Source: Pseudomonas botevensis
Lineage (GTDB): Bacteria > Pseudomonadota > Gammaproteobacteria > Pseudomonadales > Pseudomonadaceae
Reading direction: 5' to 3'
Length of the DNA stretch: 64,000 bases
Assembly: GCF_019145475.1 (NCBI RefSeq)
Contig: NZ_JAHTKI010000026.1
Coordinates: 1 to 64,000 of the forward strand
The first letter of the stretch is position 1. Each line of letters opens with the position of its first letter. This document shows positions 43,510 to 52,679 of this stretch, in pieces. The notes below the pieces were generated by a model. That model was given only the letters and a program-made list of their open reading frames with translations, was not told the origin of the DNA and did no database searches. The translations under genes were made by a program, and so were the position numbers.

Positions 43510-44373
43510 TCAAAAGGCGTTCAGCGGAATTTTCAGATAGACCACGCCGTTGTCTTCCGCCGGGGGCAGGTTGCCCGCCCGCACGTTCACCTGAATCGCC
43601 GGCAGCAACAGCGTCGGCATTCCCAGCCCGGCATCGCGCTTGGTCCGCATCTCGACGAACGCCGCCTCATCAATGCCGTCGTGTACATGGATATTGCTTT
43701 TGCGCTGTTCACCCACGGTGGTCTGGCATTGCGCTTCGCGACCGGCGGGTGGGTAGTCGTGGCAGACGTAGAGCTTCACGCTGGCGGGGAAGGCCAGCAG
43801 CTTGTGGATCGAGTTGAACAGTTGATGGGCGTTGCCGCCGGGGAAGTCGCAGCGGGCGGTGCCGACATCGGGCATGAACAGTGTGTCGCCGACCAGGATC
43901 TGCTCGCTGTCGATCAGGTAGGCCATGTCGGCCGGGGTGTGGCCGGGGACGTGCAGGGCGGTGGCCTTGAGGTTGCCGATCAGGAACGACTCGTTGGGCG
44001 CAAACAGATGATCGAACTGCGAGCCGTCGACGCAAAATTCCGGCTCCAGATTAAACAGCGCCTTGAACACGTCCTGAACCTTGCTGATCGACTGGCCGAT
44101 GGCGATTTTCCCGCCCAGTTCGCGACGCAGGTACGGCGCGGCGGACAGGTGATCGGCGTGGGCGTGGGTTTCCAGCAGCCATTGCACTTGCAGGCGATGG
44201 GCGCGAACGAAGGCGATGATCCTGTCGGCCTGGGCGGTGCAGGTGCGACCGGCCGGGCCGTCGTAGTCGAGCACCGGATCGACGATTGCGCACTGGCCGC
44301 CGTCGGCCTCGTAGACCACGTAGCTGTAGGTCGAGGAGGCGGGGTCGAGGAAGGCTTCTATCAGCGCGGGCAT
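43510..44373 (-). CDS. MBL-fold persulfide dioxygenase-like hydrolase (Blh/ETHE1 type)
   Basis: This metallo-beta-lactamase-fold enzyme has 287 residues. Metal ligands are in THAHADHLSA (H70, H72, D74, H75), the later HVPGHTPADM and GDTLFMPDVGTARCDFPGG. These are the signatures of ETHE1/Blh proteins that oxidise glutathione persulfide to sulfite. It lies back to back with the BigR-like repressor and near SQR and a TauE exporter, which supports sulfide detoxification. Confidence 0.87.
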   Translation of the reverse strand: MPALIEAFLDPASSTYSYVVYEADGGQCAIVDPVLDYDGPAGRTCTAQADRIIAFVRAHRLQVQWLLETHAHADHLSAAPYLRRELGGKIAIGQSISKVQDVFKALFNLEPEFCVDGSQFDHLFAPNESFLIGNLKATALHVPGHTPADMAYLIDSEQILVGDTLFMPDVGTARCDFPGGNAHQLFNSIHKLLAFPASVKLYVCHDYPPAGREAQCQTTVGEQRKSNIHVHDGIDEAAFVEMRTKRDAGLGMPTLLLPAIQVNVRAGNLPPAEDNGVVYLKIPLNAF

Positions 44374-44424
44374 GGACGTGAACCTGTGCGGGAGGACGAA
44401 AAGTCTGTCATGGGTTGCAACACT

Positions 44425-44440
44425 TTATGTAAAAACATAA
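44425..44440. promoter_or_regulatory. Likely BigR/SqrR operator
   Basis: TTATGT-AAAA-ACATAA is a perfect 6-bp dyad in the 104-bp gap between the divergent dioxygenase and repressor genes. Its AT-rich dyad form suits ArsR-family repressors, and one site could control both directions. Assignment to this repressor is inference. Confidence 0.6.
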
Positions 44441-44477
44441 TGTTCGCAGCTTAAGTGACGTTGAAGGCATCCTGCAA

Positions 44478-44819
44478 ATGCAATCCAGTCTGACCGAATG
44501 TGAAGTCGCCCAATTGCGCGCCTCGGCCTCCAAGGCCTGCGCGTTGCTCAAGGCCCTGGCCAACGAGGATCGGCTGTTGATCCTGTGCCAGTTGACCCAG
44601 GGCGAACGCAACGTCGGCGAACTGGAGAAAATGACCGGCGTGCGCCAGCCGACCCTGTCCCAGCAATTGGGCATCCTGCGCGATGAAGGGCTGGTCGCGA
44701 CCCGACGTGAAGGCAAGTACATTTTTTACGGTCTCGCCAGTCATGAAGTGATCCAGGTGATGAAAACCCTCTCCGGGCTGTACTGTGGAGCGGTGCTCAA
44801 GAGTTGGATTCAGTCCTGA
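44478..44819 (+). CDS. bigR: Persulfide-sensing ArsR-family repressor (BigR/SqrR type)
   Basis: This ArsR winged-helix repressor has 113 residues. Cys37 (LLILCQL) and Cys103 (GLYCGA) are 66 residues apart, the same spacing as the redox pair in SqrR (41/107) and BigR (42/108), which form a tetrasulfide link when persulfide appears and leave DNA. No metal-type CVC motif is present, so it is not arsenic sensing. It sits between the divergent dioxygenase and SQR, which it probably represses. Confidence 0.87.
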   Translation: MQSSLTECEVAQLRASASKACALLKALANEDRLLILCQLTQGERNVGELEKMTGVRQPTLSQQLGILRDEGLVATRREGKYIFYGLASHEVIQVMKTLSGLYCGAVLKSWIQS

Positions 44820-44892
44820 TTTCATCCAAAAGCCACCCTTCCCACATCGGGTGGGTGAGTGACTCCTTGCATGCGGCAATAAGGAACAAACA

Positions 44893-46137
44893 ATGAACGA
44901 TCAACACTGGGGCCCATCCATCAGTGCGGACATCGTGGTCATCGGCGGCGGCACTGCCGGCATCGGTCTTGTCGCCAGCCTGCTCAAGCGCGATCCGCAC
45001 TTGAACATCACCGTGATCGAACCGGGCACCCATCATTACTATCAACCGGCGTGGACGCTGGTCGGTGGTGGCGCCTACAACGTGAAGGACACCGCCCGGC
45101 CGATGTCATCGGTGCTGCCGCGTCAGGCCACCTGGGTGCAGGCCGCCGTGACCGGCGTCGATCCGGACAAGCGCCGCCTCACCCTGCATGACGACCGCAC
45201 CGTCGGCTATCAGAGCCTGATTGTCTGCCCGGGCCTGCGCCTGGCGTGGGAGAAGATCGAAGGTTTGCAGGAAAGCCTCGGCCAGCACGGCGTGACCTCC
45301 AACTACAGCTACCAGCACGCGGCATACACCTGGGATCAGGTGCAGAAACTGCGCGGCGGCAAGGCGCTGTTCACCCAGCCGCCGATCCCGATCAAATGCG
45401 CCGGGGCGCCGCAAAAGGCGCTGTACCTGTCCTGCGATCATTGGCGCAAGACCGGGGTTTTGAACAAGGTCGAGGTTGAGTTCAACCTGGCCGGCGCGGC
45501 GCTGTTCGGTGTGCCGACGTTTGTCCCGCCGCTGATGAAGTACATCGAGAAATACAACGCCCGCCTGGCCTTCAACGCCAATCTGGTCAAGGTCGACGGC
45601 CCGGCGCGAACCGCGTGGTTCGACGTGAAGGACGCCGACGGCAACGTCACCCGCCAGGCGAAAACCTTCGACCTGTTGCACGTCGTGCCGCCGCAGGTAG
45701 CACCGGATTTCATCGCGCACAGTCCGCTGGCCGATGCCGCCGGCTGGTGCGAGGTCAACCCGCACAGCCTGCAGCATCCGCGTTTTCCCGAGGTGTTTGC
45801 GCTGGGTGACATTTGCGGCACCAGCAATGCGAAGACGGCGGCGGCCGTGCGCAAACAGATCGTGGTGGTCGCGGAAAACCTGCTGGCCCAGCGTAAGGAG
45901 CTGGCGCTGCCGCTGAAGTACGACGGCTACGGTTCCTGCCCGCTGACGGTGGAGAAGGGCAAGGTGATCCTCGCCGAGTTCGGCTACGGCGGAAAATTGC
46001 TGCCGACCTTTCCCCTCGACCCGACCGTGCCGCGTCGTTCCGCCTGGTGGCTGAAAGCGACGTTGCTGCCGTGGTTCTACTGGAACGGCATGCTCAAGGG
46101 CCGCGAGTGGCTGACGCGTCTGTCTCAAGTCGACTGA
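44893..46137 (+). CDS. sqr: Sulfide:quinone oxidoreductase
   Basis: This FAD enzyme has 414 residues and oxidises H2S to persulfide with electrons passed to the quinone pool. The FAD motif is VVIGGGTAGIGLVASL. The active-site Cys pair is C169 (PIKCAGAPQKALYL) and C349 (YDGYGSCPLTV), both matching human SQOR motifs. The C-terminal hydrophobic helix pair (WWLKATLLPWFYWNG) should anchor it at the membrane. It is 73 bp behind bigR and 9 bp before the TauE-like exporter. Confidence 0.92.
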   Translation: MNDQHWGPSISADIVVIGGGTAGIGLVASLLKRDPHLNITVIEPGTHHYYQPAWTLVGGGAYNVKDTARPMSSVLPRQATWVQAAVTGVDPDKRRLTLHDDRTVGYQSLIVCPGLRLAWEKIEGLQESLGQHGVTSNYSYQHAAYTWDQVQKLRGGKALFTQPPIPIKCAGAPQKALYLSCDHWRKTGVLNKVEVEFNLAGAALFGVPTFVPPLMKYIEKYNARLAFNANLVKVDGPARTAWFDVKDADGNVTRQAKTFDLLHVVPPQVAPDFIAHSPLADAAGWCEVNPHSLQHPRFPEVFALGDICGTSNAKTAAAVRKQIVVVAENLLAQRKELALPLKYDGYGSCPLTVEKGKVILAEFGYGGKLLPTFPLDPTVPRRSAWWLKATLLPWFYWNGMLKGREWLTRLSQVD

Positions 46138-46146
46138 GAAATCACT

Positions 46147-46947
46147 ATGTTGCTGGCAAGTCTGTTTGGCGTGGTGATGGGGTTGATTCTGGGGCTGACC
46201 GGGGCCGGCGGCGGCATTCTCGCGGTGCCGGCACTGGTCCTCGGCCTGGGCTGGAGCATGACCCAGGCGGCACCGGTGGCGTTGTTCGCGGTGGGCAGTG
46301 CGGCGGCGGTCGGTGCCATCGACGGTCTGCGTCATGGCCTGGTGCGTTACCGCGCGGCGCTGCTGATCGCGGCGCTCGGTGCGGTGTTTTCGCCGGTGGG
46401 CATCTACTTCGCCCATCAGATGCCGGAAAAGATCCTGATGATTCTGTTCAGCCTGCTGATGGTGATGGTCGCCTGGCGCATGTTGCGGCGCGAGCGTCAG
46501 GAGCAAGGGCCGAGTGACCACGGGCACGCCAGTTGGGGGCAGAAAAACTGCATGCTCAATCATGAAACCGGACGCCTCGCCTGGACCGCCAAATGCACCG
46601 CAACCCTCGCGGCGCTGGGCGCGGTCACCGGGGTGGTGTCGGGGTTGCTCGGGGTGGGTGGCGGGTTTCTGATCGTGCCGGCGTTCAAGCAACTGACCGA
46701 TGTGCAGATGCGCGGTATCGTCGCCACGTCGCTGATGGTCATCAGCCTGATTTCCGCGATTGGCGTGGCCGGCGCGTTTCATGCCGGTGTGCGGATCGAC
46801 CACCTGGGCGCGGCCTTCATTGTCGCCAGCATTGTCGGCATGATCATTGGTCGCAAGCTGTGCGCGAGGGTGCCGGCGCGGGCGTTGCAGGTGGGATTCG
46901 CCAGTGTGTGCCTGGTGGTGGCCGGTTATATGTTGGTGCGTGCTTGA
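46147..46947 (+). CDS. TauE/SafE family sulfite/organosulfonate exporter
   Basis: This inner-membrane protein has 266 residues and about eight hydrophobic segments; the two internal repeats each begin with a Gly-rich motif (LGLTGAGGGILAVPALV and LLGVGGGFLIVPAF). TauE/SafE proteins export sulfite or related anions. It follows SQR by 9 bp, completing a pathway in which the dioxygenase makes sulfite and this protein removes it. Confidence 0.87.
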   Translation: MLLASLFGVVMGLILGLTGAGGGILAVPALVLGLGWSMTQAAPVALFAVGSAAAVGAIDGLRHGLVRYRAALLIAALGAVFSPVGIYFAHQMPEKILMILFSLLMVMVAWRMLRRERQEQGPSDHGHASWGQKNCMLNHETGRLAWTAKCTATLAALGAVTGVVSGLLGVGGGFLIVPAFKQLTDVQMRGIVATSLMVISLISAIGVAGAFHAGVRIDHLGAAFIVASIVGMIIGRKLCARVPARALQVGFASVCLVVAGYMLVRA

Positions 46948-47061
46948 GCCGAGTCCGCTGCGGTTGAGATGACCGTTAAACAGACTTTAAGCATTCGCCG
47001 AACAAACTCCTGTGTCATACGGAACCCTTTCGTGGCGGCTACTGTCTTGGCAATGCCATTC

Positions 47062-47094
47062 GGCCGCCTTCGCGGGCACGCCCGCTCCCACAGG
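47062..47094. repeat. REP element
   Basis: GCCGCCTTCGCGGGCACGCC followed by CGCTCCCACAGGG is a typical Pseudomonas REP sequence in the 231-bp gap before the MFS gene. A similar copy is at 60788-60815. Nothing else is evident in this gap. Confidence 0.6.
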
Positions 47095-47178
47095 GGCGCC
47101 ACACTCCTATATGGGCCGGGTGTGTAACTTTTTTGGTTTTGCGGCACACTCCAGCAACCCTCGGCCCAAGGTTTTTCA

Positions 47179-48834
47179 ATGGATCAATACGCCCCGCGCA
47201 ACTGGCAGCCGCACGAGAAGCCCAGTCTGCCCGGTTCCCCCTCGACGCCGATTCACTCCAACCCCAGGCGCATGGCCTATGCGCTGGTCGGCTTGCTGGT
47301 GGCGTTGACGGGCGGGTTGGGCAATTCGCTGGTGGTCGCCAACCTGCCTTACCTGCAAGGTGCGCTGGGGGCGACCACCGCCGAGATGGCCTGGCTGCCG
47401 GCGGCGTATGTGATGACCAACGTATCGATGAACCTGCTGCTGGTGAAGTTTCGCCAGCAGTTCGGTCTGCGTGCGTTTACCGAGGTGTTTCTGGTGCTGT
47501 ATGCGCTGGTGACCTTCGGCCATCTGTTCGTCAACGATCTGAGTTCGGCGATTGCGGTGCGTACGGCCCACGGCATGGTCGGTGCGGCGCTCAGTTCTTT
47601 GGGTCTGTATTACATGGTGCAGGCGTTCCCGGCCAAGTGGCGGATGAAAGCCCTGGTGCTTGGCCTCGGCGCCTCGCAACTGGCCCTGCCGCTGGCGCGA
47701 TTGTTCTCCGAAGACCTGTTGCAGATCGCCGAATGGCGCGGGCTGTACCTGTTCGAGCTGGGCATGGCGCTGTTGTCGCTGGGCTGCGTGCTGATGCTCA
47801 AGTTGCCGCCGGGCGACCGCTTCAAGACATTTGAACCGCTGGACTTCCTGACCTTCGCCATCCTCGCCAGTGGCGTCGCATTGCTTTGTGCGGTGCTGTC
47901 CCTGGGGCGCATCGACTGGTGGCTTGAAGCTCAGTGGATCGGTGTTGCGCTGGCGGCATCGATCGCCTTGATCGTTGGCGGTCTGGCGATCGAGCACAAC
48001 CGCAGTAACCCGATGCTGATGACCCGTTGGCTCGGCAGCGGGGCGATGATTCGCCTGGCGCTGGCGGTGATCCTGATTCGCATGGTGACCTCGGAGCAAT
48101 CCACCGGCGCCGTCGGCTTCATGCAAAACCTCAACATGAGCAGCCAGCAACTGCACAGTCTGTACATCGTCATGTTGATCGGCAGTGTCGCCGGGCTGTT
48201 GACCAGTGCGCTGACCATCGACCCGAAACACCTGATCATGCCGCTGATCATTTCGCTGGCGCTGATGGCCACCGGTTCGGTCATGGACAGCTTTTCGAAC
48301 AACCTGACCCGCCCGGCGAACCTGTATTTCAGTCAGTTTCTGCTGGCGTTCGGCAGCACGTTTTTCCTCGGCCCGACCATGGTCCTCGGGACCCGCAACG
48401 TGCTGACCAATCCGCGCAATCTGGTGAGCTTCTCGGTGTTGTTCGGGATCTGCAACAACCTCGGCGGGCTGATCGGCGCGGCGTTGCTGGGGACGTTCCA
48501 GATCGTGCGCGAGAAGTTTCATTCCAGCCATATCGTCGAGCAACTGACGATGTCCGATCCGCTGGTGGTCGCCCGGGTGCAGGGCGGTGGCGCGGCCTAC
48601 GGTTCGGTGCTCGCCGACCCGAGCCTGCGCAACCTGGCGGGCATGCGCAGCCTGGCGAATGCCGCCACCCGCGAGGCCAATGTCATGGCCTATAACGATA
48701 TCTTCATGCTGATCGCGATCATCGCGGTACTGACCATGATCTGGATTTCCATCCGTGCGCTGTGGCTGATGAGCACCACCAAAGCCGTCACCCCGACACC
48801 TTCCGTTCCCACCAGCGGTGCCTCTTCTTCATGA
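47179..48834 (+). CDS. EmrB-like MFS drug/anion exporter (DHA2, 14-TM)
   Basis: The protein has 551 residues and 14 transmembrane segments. The early motif is GGLGNSLVVANLPYLQGALGATTAEMAW, and the DHA2 architecture is clear. The N-terminal 30 residues are polar and Pro-rich. It overlaps the membrane-fusion gene by ATGA. The order transporter then adaptor is the reverse of E. coli emrAB. Substrates of such pumps include hydrophobic drugs and phenolic acids; none can be assigned. Confidence 0.87.
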   Translation: MDQYAPRNWQPHEKPSLPGSPSTPIHSNPRRMAYALVGLLVALTGGLGNSLVVANLPYLQGALGATTAEMAWLPAAYVMTNVSMNLLLVKFRQQFGLRAFTEVFLVLYALVTFGHLFVNDLSSAIAVRTAHGMVGAALSSLGLYYMVQAFPAKWRMKALVLGLGASQLALPLARLFSEDLLQIAEWRGLYLFELGMALLSLGCVLMLKLPPGDRFKTFEPLDFLTFAILASGVALLCAVLSLGRIDWWLEAQWIGVALAASIALIVGGLAIEHNRSNPMLMTRWLGSGAMIRLALAVILIRMVTSEQSTGAVGFMQNLNMSSQQLHSLYIVMLIGSVAGLLTSALTIDPKHLIMPLIISLALMATGSVMDSFSNNLTRPANLYFSQFLLAFGSTFFLGPTMVLGTRNVLTNPRNLVSFSVLFGICNNLGGLIGAALLGTFQIVREKFHSSHIVEQLTMSDPLVVARVQGGGAAYGSVLADPSLRNLAGMRSLANAATREANVMAYNDIFMLIAIIAVLTMIWISIRALWLMSTTKAVTPTPSVPTSGASSS

Positions 48835-49973
48835 CTGAACCGACCACCACAACCACCACCAATGCCATTGCTGCGACACCGGAAGGCGTCGCGCCGCCGT
48901 CGTCGAACACCGAGCCGCGCTCGCTGCGGGTGCGGATCATCTCGTCGCTGGGCTTTGCGGCGATTGCTCTCGTGGGTGTGCTGATCGTGCTGTACGCCTG
49001 GCAATTGCCACCGTTCAGCAGCGCGGTCGAGACCACGGAAAACGCATTGGTGCGCAGCCAGGTGACGATCATCGGCCCGCAGCTCAGCGGTTACGTGTTC
49101 GAGGTGCCGGTGCAGGACTTTCAGTTTGTGAAGGAGGGCGACCTGCTGGTGCGGCTCGATGACCGTATCTATCAGCAGCGTCTCGATCAGTCGCTGGCGC
49201 AACTGGCGGTGCAGAAAGCCGCGCTGGCCAATGTGGTGCAGCAACGCAACAGCGCCGAGGCAAGCATCAAGCTGCGTCAGGCGGTATTGGCCGACAGTGA
49301 GGCGCAGTTGCGCAAGAGCGAGGCGGATCTGCGGCGCAATCAGGAGCTGGTGCGGGACGGTTCGGTGTCCAGGCGTGAATTCGACGTGACTCTCGCCGCC
49401 AATGCCCAGACCACCGCGGCGGTGGCGCAGGCCAAGGCCAATCTGGAAATCGCCCGGCAGGACCTGCAAACGGTGATCGTCAATCGCGGTTCGCTGGAGG
49501 CTGCGGTGACCAGTGCCGAGGCGGCGGTGCAACTGGCGCGGATCGACCTGTCCAACACCCGGATCACCGCCCCGCGCGATGGTCAGCTCGGGCAGATCGG
49601 CGTGCGCCTCGGTGCCTACGTCAACTCCGGGGCGCAACTGATGGCGCTGGTGCCGAACCAGAAATGGGTGATCGCCAACATGAAGGAAACCCAGATGGAC
49701 AACGTGCGGGTCGGGCAACCGGCGAGCTTTACCGTCGATGCGTTGAACCATCGGAAGTTTACCGGGCATGTGCAGCATATTTCGCCGGGCACCGGCTCCG
49801 AATTCGCGTTGTTGCAGGCCGACAACGCCACCGGCAACTTCGTGAAAATCGCCCAGCGGGTGCCGGTGCGTATCACCATCGATCCGGATCAGCAGGAGAG
49901 CGAGCGCTTGCGGCCGGGGATGTCGGTGGTGGTCAGCATTGATACGGCGGCGGGTGATACCCAGAAACACTGA
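48831..49973 (+). CDS. HlyD/EmrA-family membrane fusion protein
   Basis: The protein has 380 residues. One N-terminal membrane segment (about 36-58) is followed by a biotinyl-lipoyl-like domain (QLSGYVFEVPVQDFQFVKEGDLL), a long coiled-coil hairpin (about 100-210) and a beta-barrel region (GQIGVRLGAYVNSGAQLMALV). It bridges the inner-membrane exporter to an outer-membrane channel; no TolC-type gene is nearby. Coupled to the transporter by a four-base overlap. Confidence 0.9.
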   Translation: MTEPTTTTTTNAIAATPEGVAPPSSNTEPRSLRVRIISSLGFAAIALVGVLIVLYAWQLPPFSSAVETTENALVRSQVTIIGPQLSGYVFEVPVQDFQFVKEGDLLVRLDDRIYQQRLDQSLAQLAVQKAALANVVQQRNSAEASIKLRQAVLADSEAQLRKSEADLRRNQELVRDGSVSRREFDVTLAANAQTTAAVAQAKANLEIARQDLQTVIVNRGSLEAAVTSAEAAVQLARIDLSNTRITAPRDGQLGQIGVRLGAYVNSGAQLMALVPNQKWVIANMKETQMDNVRVGQPASFTVDALNHRKFTGHVQHISPGTGSEFALLQADNATGNFVKIAQRVPVRITIDPDQQESERLRPGMSVVVSIDTAAGDTQKH

Positions 49974-49975
49974 CC

Positions 49976-50833
49976 TCAGGCGGCGATCATCGGCGGCAGG
50001 GTGCCGAGCACAGAAACCGCCGCCACGGCGCCGATCCCCAGCAGCCATTCGAGCATGACGCTGCGCTTGAGGGTGTTGATCCGCTGTTCGCAATCGTTGA
50101 TCCGCAGGCGATTGAACAGTGCCAGTGCAAGCATGCCGAATACTAGCAGCGCCTTGATCAACAGGATCAGGGCGAACCCCGAGAACAGCGGCGTCGGCCA
50201 CCATTGGCCGGTGAGCACGCGCACGTTGATCAGCCCGGTGATCAGCAGGCCGGCGACCAGCCCGTAACCGAGCCCGCTGAATCGCTGCAAGACTTCGCGC
50301 ACGGGATGTTCGGGTTGGCGCAGGATCATCACCAGCATTAGCAGGCCGCCGAGCCAGGCGCCGACGCAGGTCAGGTGAATGACCTGATTGAGGATCAGCA
50401 TCTGGCCACTGAAACCGTCGAGCATGGCGCCGTGACCGACCGGCGCCAGCGTCATCAGTAGCAGCGCGCTCAAGCCCAGTCGCAATGGGCGGTTCGAACG
50501 CCACGGCGTAAACAGCAACGCCAGCAACAGGGCGTTGATCAACAGATGCCAGCGCCAGACCTGACCGAAAAACGTATGACCGAGGACCAGCTCGACGGTG
50601 ACCGGATCAAACGCGTCCGCCGCCGAACCGGCCATGCTTGCGGTAATCAACAACGCCCAGATGACGCCGCTGGCCAGGGCAATCGCCGCCAGCCAGCGGG
50701 TCAGTCGCGCCAGGTGCCGATCCAGTTCCGGCGCTTCACCCTTGAGCAGCAGCGGCCTGAACAACCAGGCTCCGAACAGCATCAAGACCACGGCGAAATG
50801 CAGGAATCGGCACAGCACCAGCGCTTCGCTCAT
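49976..50833 (-). CDS. copD: Copper resistance membrane protein CopD
   Basis: This inner-membrane protein has 285 residues and eight hydrophobic segments. It has the CopD domain with conserved His residues (LCRFLHFAVVLMLFG, GHTFFGQVWRWHLLINA, HLTCVGAWLGGL). It is thought to move copper across the inner membrane together with periplasmic CopC. It lies 3 bp downstream of copC. No CopA multicopper oxidase or CopRS lies nearby. Confidence 0.87.
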   Translation of the reverse strand: MSEALVLCRFLHFAVVLMLFGAWLFRPLLLKGEAPELDRHLARLTRWLAAIALASGVIWALLITASMAGSAADAFDPVTVELVLGHTFFGQVWRWHLLINALLLALLFTPWRSNRPLRLGLSALLLMTLAPVGHGAMLDGFSGQMLILNQVIHLTCVGAWLGGLLMLVMILRQPEHPVREVLQRFSGLGYGLVAGLLITGLINVRVLTGQWWPTPLFSGFALILLIKALLVFGMLALALFNRLRINDCEQRINTLKRSVMLEWLLGIGAVAAVSVLGTLPPMIAA

Positions 50834-50836
50834 GAA

Positions 50837-51199
50837 TTACTGGCCGACCTTGAACTGATAGGCGCCTTCGCTCTTGTGCGTATCGACCGATACCGCGTGC
50901 CATTCGACTTTGTATTCGCCAGCGGTCAGTGGGGCTTCGGGGGTGACGATCAGGGTTTTCTTGTCGCCTTCGGTGGTCAGCGGTTTGACCGCTACCGGCG
51001 CGCCGTCATGGGTGATGACGACCTTGGTGAAAGCGGCTTCGACGCCTTCGGAAAACACCAGGCGCAGGTCTGCAGGTGCGGTGACGGTGCTGTCGGCGGC
51101 CGGGGTCTGGCTTTTCAGGTGGGCGTGGGCGAAGGCCTGGGAGGTGACGGCCAGTGAAGCCAGCAGGGCGCCAGCGGTGAGCAGTTTTTTCATCGACAT
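50837..51199 (-). CDS. copC: Periplasmic copper-binding protein CopC
   Basis: The precursor has 120 residues with a signal peptide (KKLLTAGALLASLAVTSQAFA) that leaves a mature N-terminus beginning HAHLKSQTP. The N-terminal His, an Asp and the C-terminal His of VDTHKSEG make the Cu(II) site; the Met-rich Cu(I) loop of P. syringae CopC is absent, as in the single-site class. The start at MSMKK has AAGGAA seven bases upstream; the alternative Met two codons on is possible. First gene of copCD. Confidence 0.9.
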   Translation of the reverse strand: MSMKKLLTAGALLASLAVTSQAFAHAHLKSQTPAADSTVTAPADLRLVFSEGVEAAFTKVVITHDGAPVAVKPLTTEGDKKTLIVTPEAPLTAGEYKVEWHAVSVDTHKSEGAYQFKVGQ

Positions 51200-51246
51200 G
51201 GACAGGTTCCTTTCAGTGAAGTCGCGGGCTGAGTATAGAGCGCGAA

Positions 51247-51681
51247 TCAGGCGCCTTTCAGACGCATGTGAATGACCGGGAACGGCCGGCCTTCGCCGTC
51301 GAGTGCCGAGCGGCTGATGTCTTCGAAACCGTAGTGCAGGTAGAAACCGTGGGCCTGCGGGTTCTGCTCGTTCACGTCGACTTTCAGCCGTGGCCGGGCC
51401 ACGTGATCGAGCAGTTGCCGGCCAATGCCCTGACCTCGGAAGGCCGGGTCGATGAACAGCATCTGCACGGTGTCCGCGTCGGTGGCGATGAAACCGGCCG
51501 GGGTCTGGTCCGGGTTTTCCCAGACCCAGACATCGAGCGAGGGCAGGTAGGCGTCGCGCACCATCGGAAACAACCGGGAGATATCGTCTTCCGGGAGAAA
51601 ATCGTGGGTGGCGCGGACTGAACGCTCCCACAGCGCGGCGAGTTGCGGATCGTCAGCGGCGATGCGCTTGCGAATGCTCAT
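51247..51681 (-). CDS. GNAT N-acetyltransferase (YjaB-like)
   Basis: The protein has 144 residues with the GNAT fold. The acetyl-CoA loop is RGQGIGRQLL, and SVRATHDFLPEDDI plus VNEQNPQAHGFYLHYGF match the YjaB branch. The natural acceptor is unknown. It diverges from the RutR-like regulator; a shared promoter region of 146 bp lies between them. Confidence 0.85.
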   Translation of the reverse strand: MSIRKRIAADDPQLAALWERSVRATHDFLPEDDISRLFPMVRDAYLPSLDVWVWENPDQTPAGFIATDADTVQMLFIDPAFRGQGIGRQLLDHVARPRLKVDVNEQNPQAHGFYLHYGFEDISRSALDGEGRPFPVIHMRLKGA

Positions 51682-51827
51682 GGTGGTATTCCTTCAGCGG
51701 TTGCAAGGAGAAGGGGGGCGATCCTAAACCAGAAAACAGCCGGGGTGTGTGAAGAATCGTTCTCGGCTGTCGCCCCCGTGCCTGAGCGGATGCTAGTCTT
51801 CAACAACGTTGTCGTCAGGGAGCCCTC

Positions 51828-52448
51828 ATGGGCAATCACAAGATCGAGATCCGTCGCAGTAACGTCGAGAAAATCCTTCTGGCGGCGGAAAAGGTGTTCG
51901 CCGAAAAAGGCTTCGGCGGCACCGCGATGGCGGACATCGCCGCCGAAGTGCAACTGCCGCGCTCCAACCTGCATTACTACTTCAGTACCAAGAGCGAGCT
52001 GTACAGCGCGGTGCTGTTCGACCTGCTGGAAGTGTGGAAACAGGACGCGCTGTGCTTCGAGATGTTCGACGATCCGCGCGTGGTGCTCAGCAGTTATATC
52101 CGCGCCAAGATGAACCACTCGCGCAGCCGGCCGTATGGCTCGAAGGTCTGGGCCAATGAAATCATCCACGGCGCCCCGACCCTCGGTGAGGCGCTGGACG
52201 TCAGCCTGTACGACTGGGCGAAGATGAAAGAGGCGAAGATCCGTCAGTGGGTCGAGGACAAGCGCATCCTGCCGGTGGAACCGTCGAGCCTGCTGTACAT
52301 GATCTGGGCGTCGACCCAGCACTACGCCGACTTCGATCATCAGGTGAATATTCTCAACGAGCATCAACCGCTGTCGGACATGCAGTTCGAGCGGGCGGTG
52401 CAGACGGTGACCAGTGTGATTTTGCGGGGGATCGGGCTGGAGCCTTGA
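51828..52448 (+). CDS. rutR: TetR-family regulator, RutR-like
   Basis: The protein has 206 residues. The N-terminal helix-turn-helix (GFGGTAMADIAAEVQLPRSNLHYYFSTKSELY) is followed by a ligand domain containing IWASTQHYADF near the C-terminus, a stretch shared with E. coli RutR, which senses uracil/thymine. It is convergent with preA at the edge of the pyrimidine degradation cluster, so it probably controls that cluster through sites in the hydA-NCS1 gap. The symbol is by homology only. Confidence 0.85.
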   Translation: MGNHKIEIRRSNVEKILLAAEKVFAEKGFGGTAMADIAAEVQLPRSNLHYYFSTKSELYSAVLFDLLEVWKQDALCFEMFDDPRVVLSSYIRAKMNHSRSRPYGSKVWANEIIHGAPTLGEALDVSLYDWAKMKEAKIRQWVEDKRILPVEPSSLLYMIWASTQHYADFDHQVNILNEHQPLSDMQFERAVQTVTSVILRGIGLEP

Positions 52449-52458
52449 GAGGCACAGA

Positions 52459-52659
52459 CCCTCACCCCAGCTCTCTCCCGGAGGGAGAGGGGGCCGAGCG
52501 AGGTGACTTGCGAGCTACATCGACCTGAACCACCGCGTCGATTGTGAATTCACAGCGAAGCTTGATTCTGGATTCAACGCTGCACGTTCAGGTCGGCGGA
52601 GTCCTGAAGCATCCCCCAATCAGTTCCCTCTCCTTTTGGGAGAGGGCCAGGGTGAGGGG
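52459..52659. repeat. Two inverted copies of a CCCTCACC-type repeat
   Basis: Copies at 52459-52500 (CCCTCACC, then CTCTCCCGGAGGGAGAG) and 52620-52659 (CCCTCTCC-TTTT-GGGAGAGGG, then GGTGAGGG) face each other across about 120 bases. Both form hairpins and likely terminate the convergent regulator and preA transcripts. Apart from them the 230-bp gap holds nothing recognisable. Confidence 0.65.
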
Positions 52660-52679
52660 CTTGTGGATCTGCAGGCGAT

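Noticed and set aside
45106..46803. 565-codon leftward frame opposite sqr and the TauE gene
   Set aside because: Translation is dominated by His, Arg and Gln; both real genes on the other strand have complete motifs.
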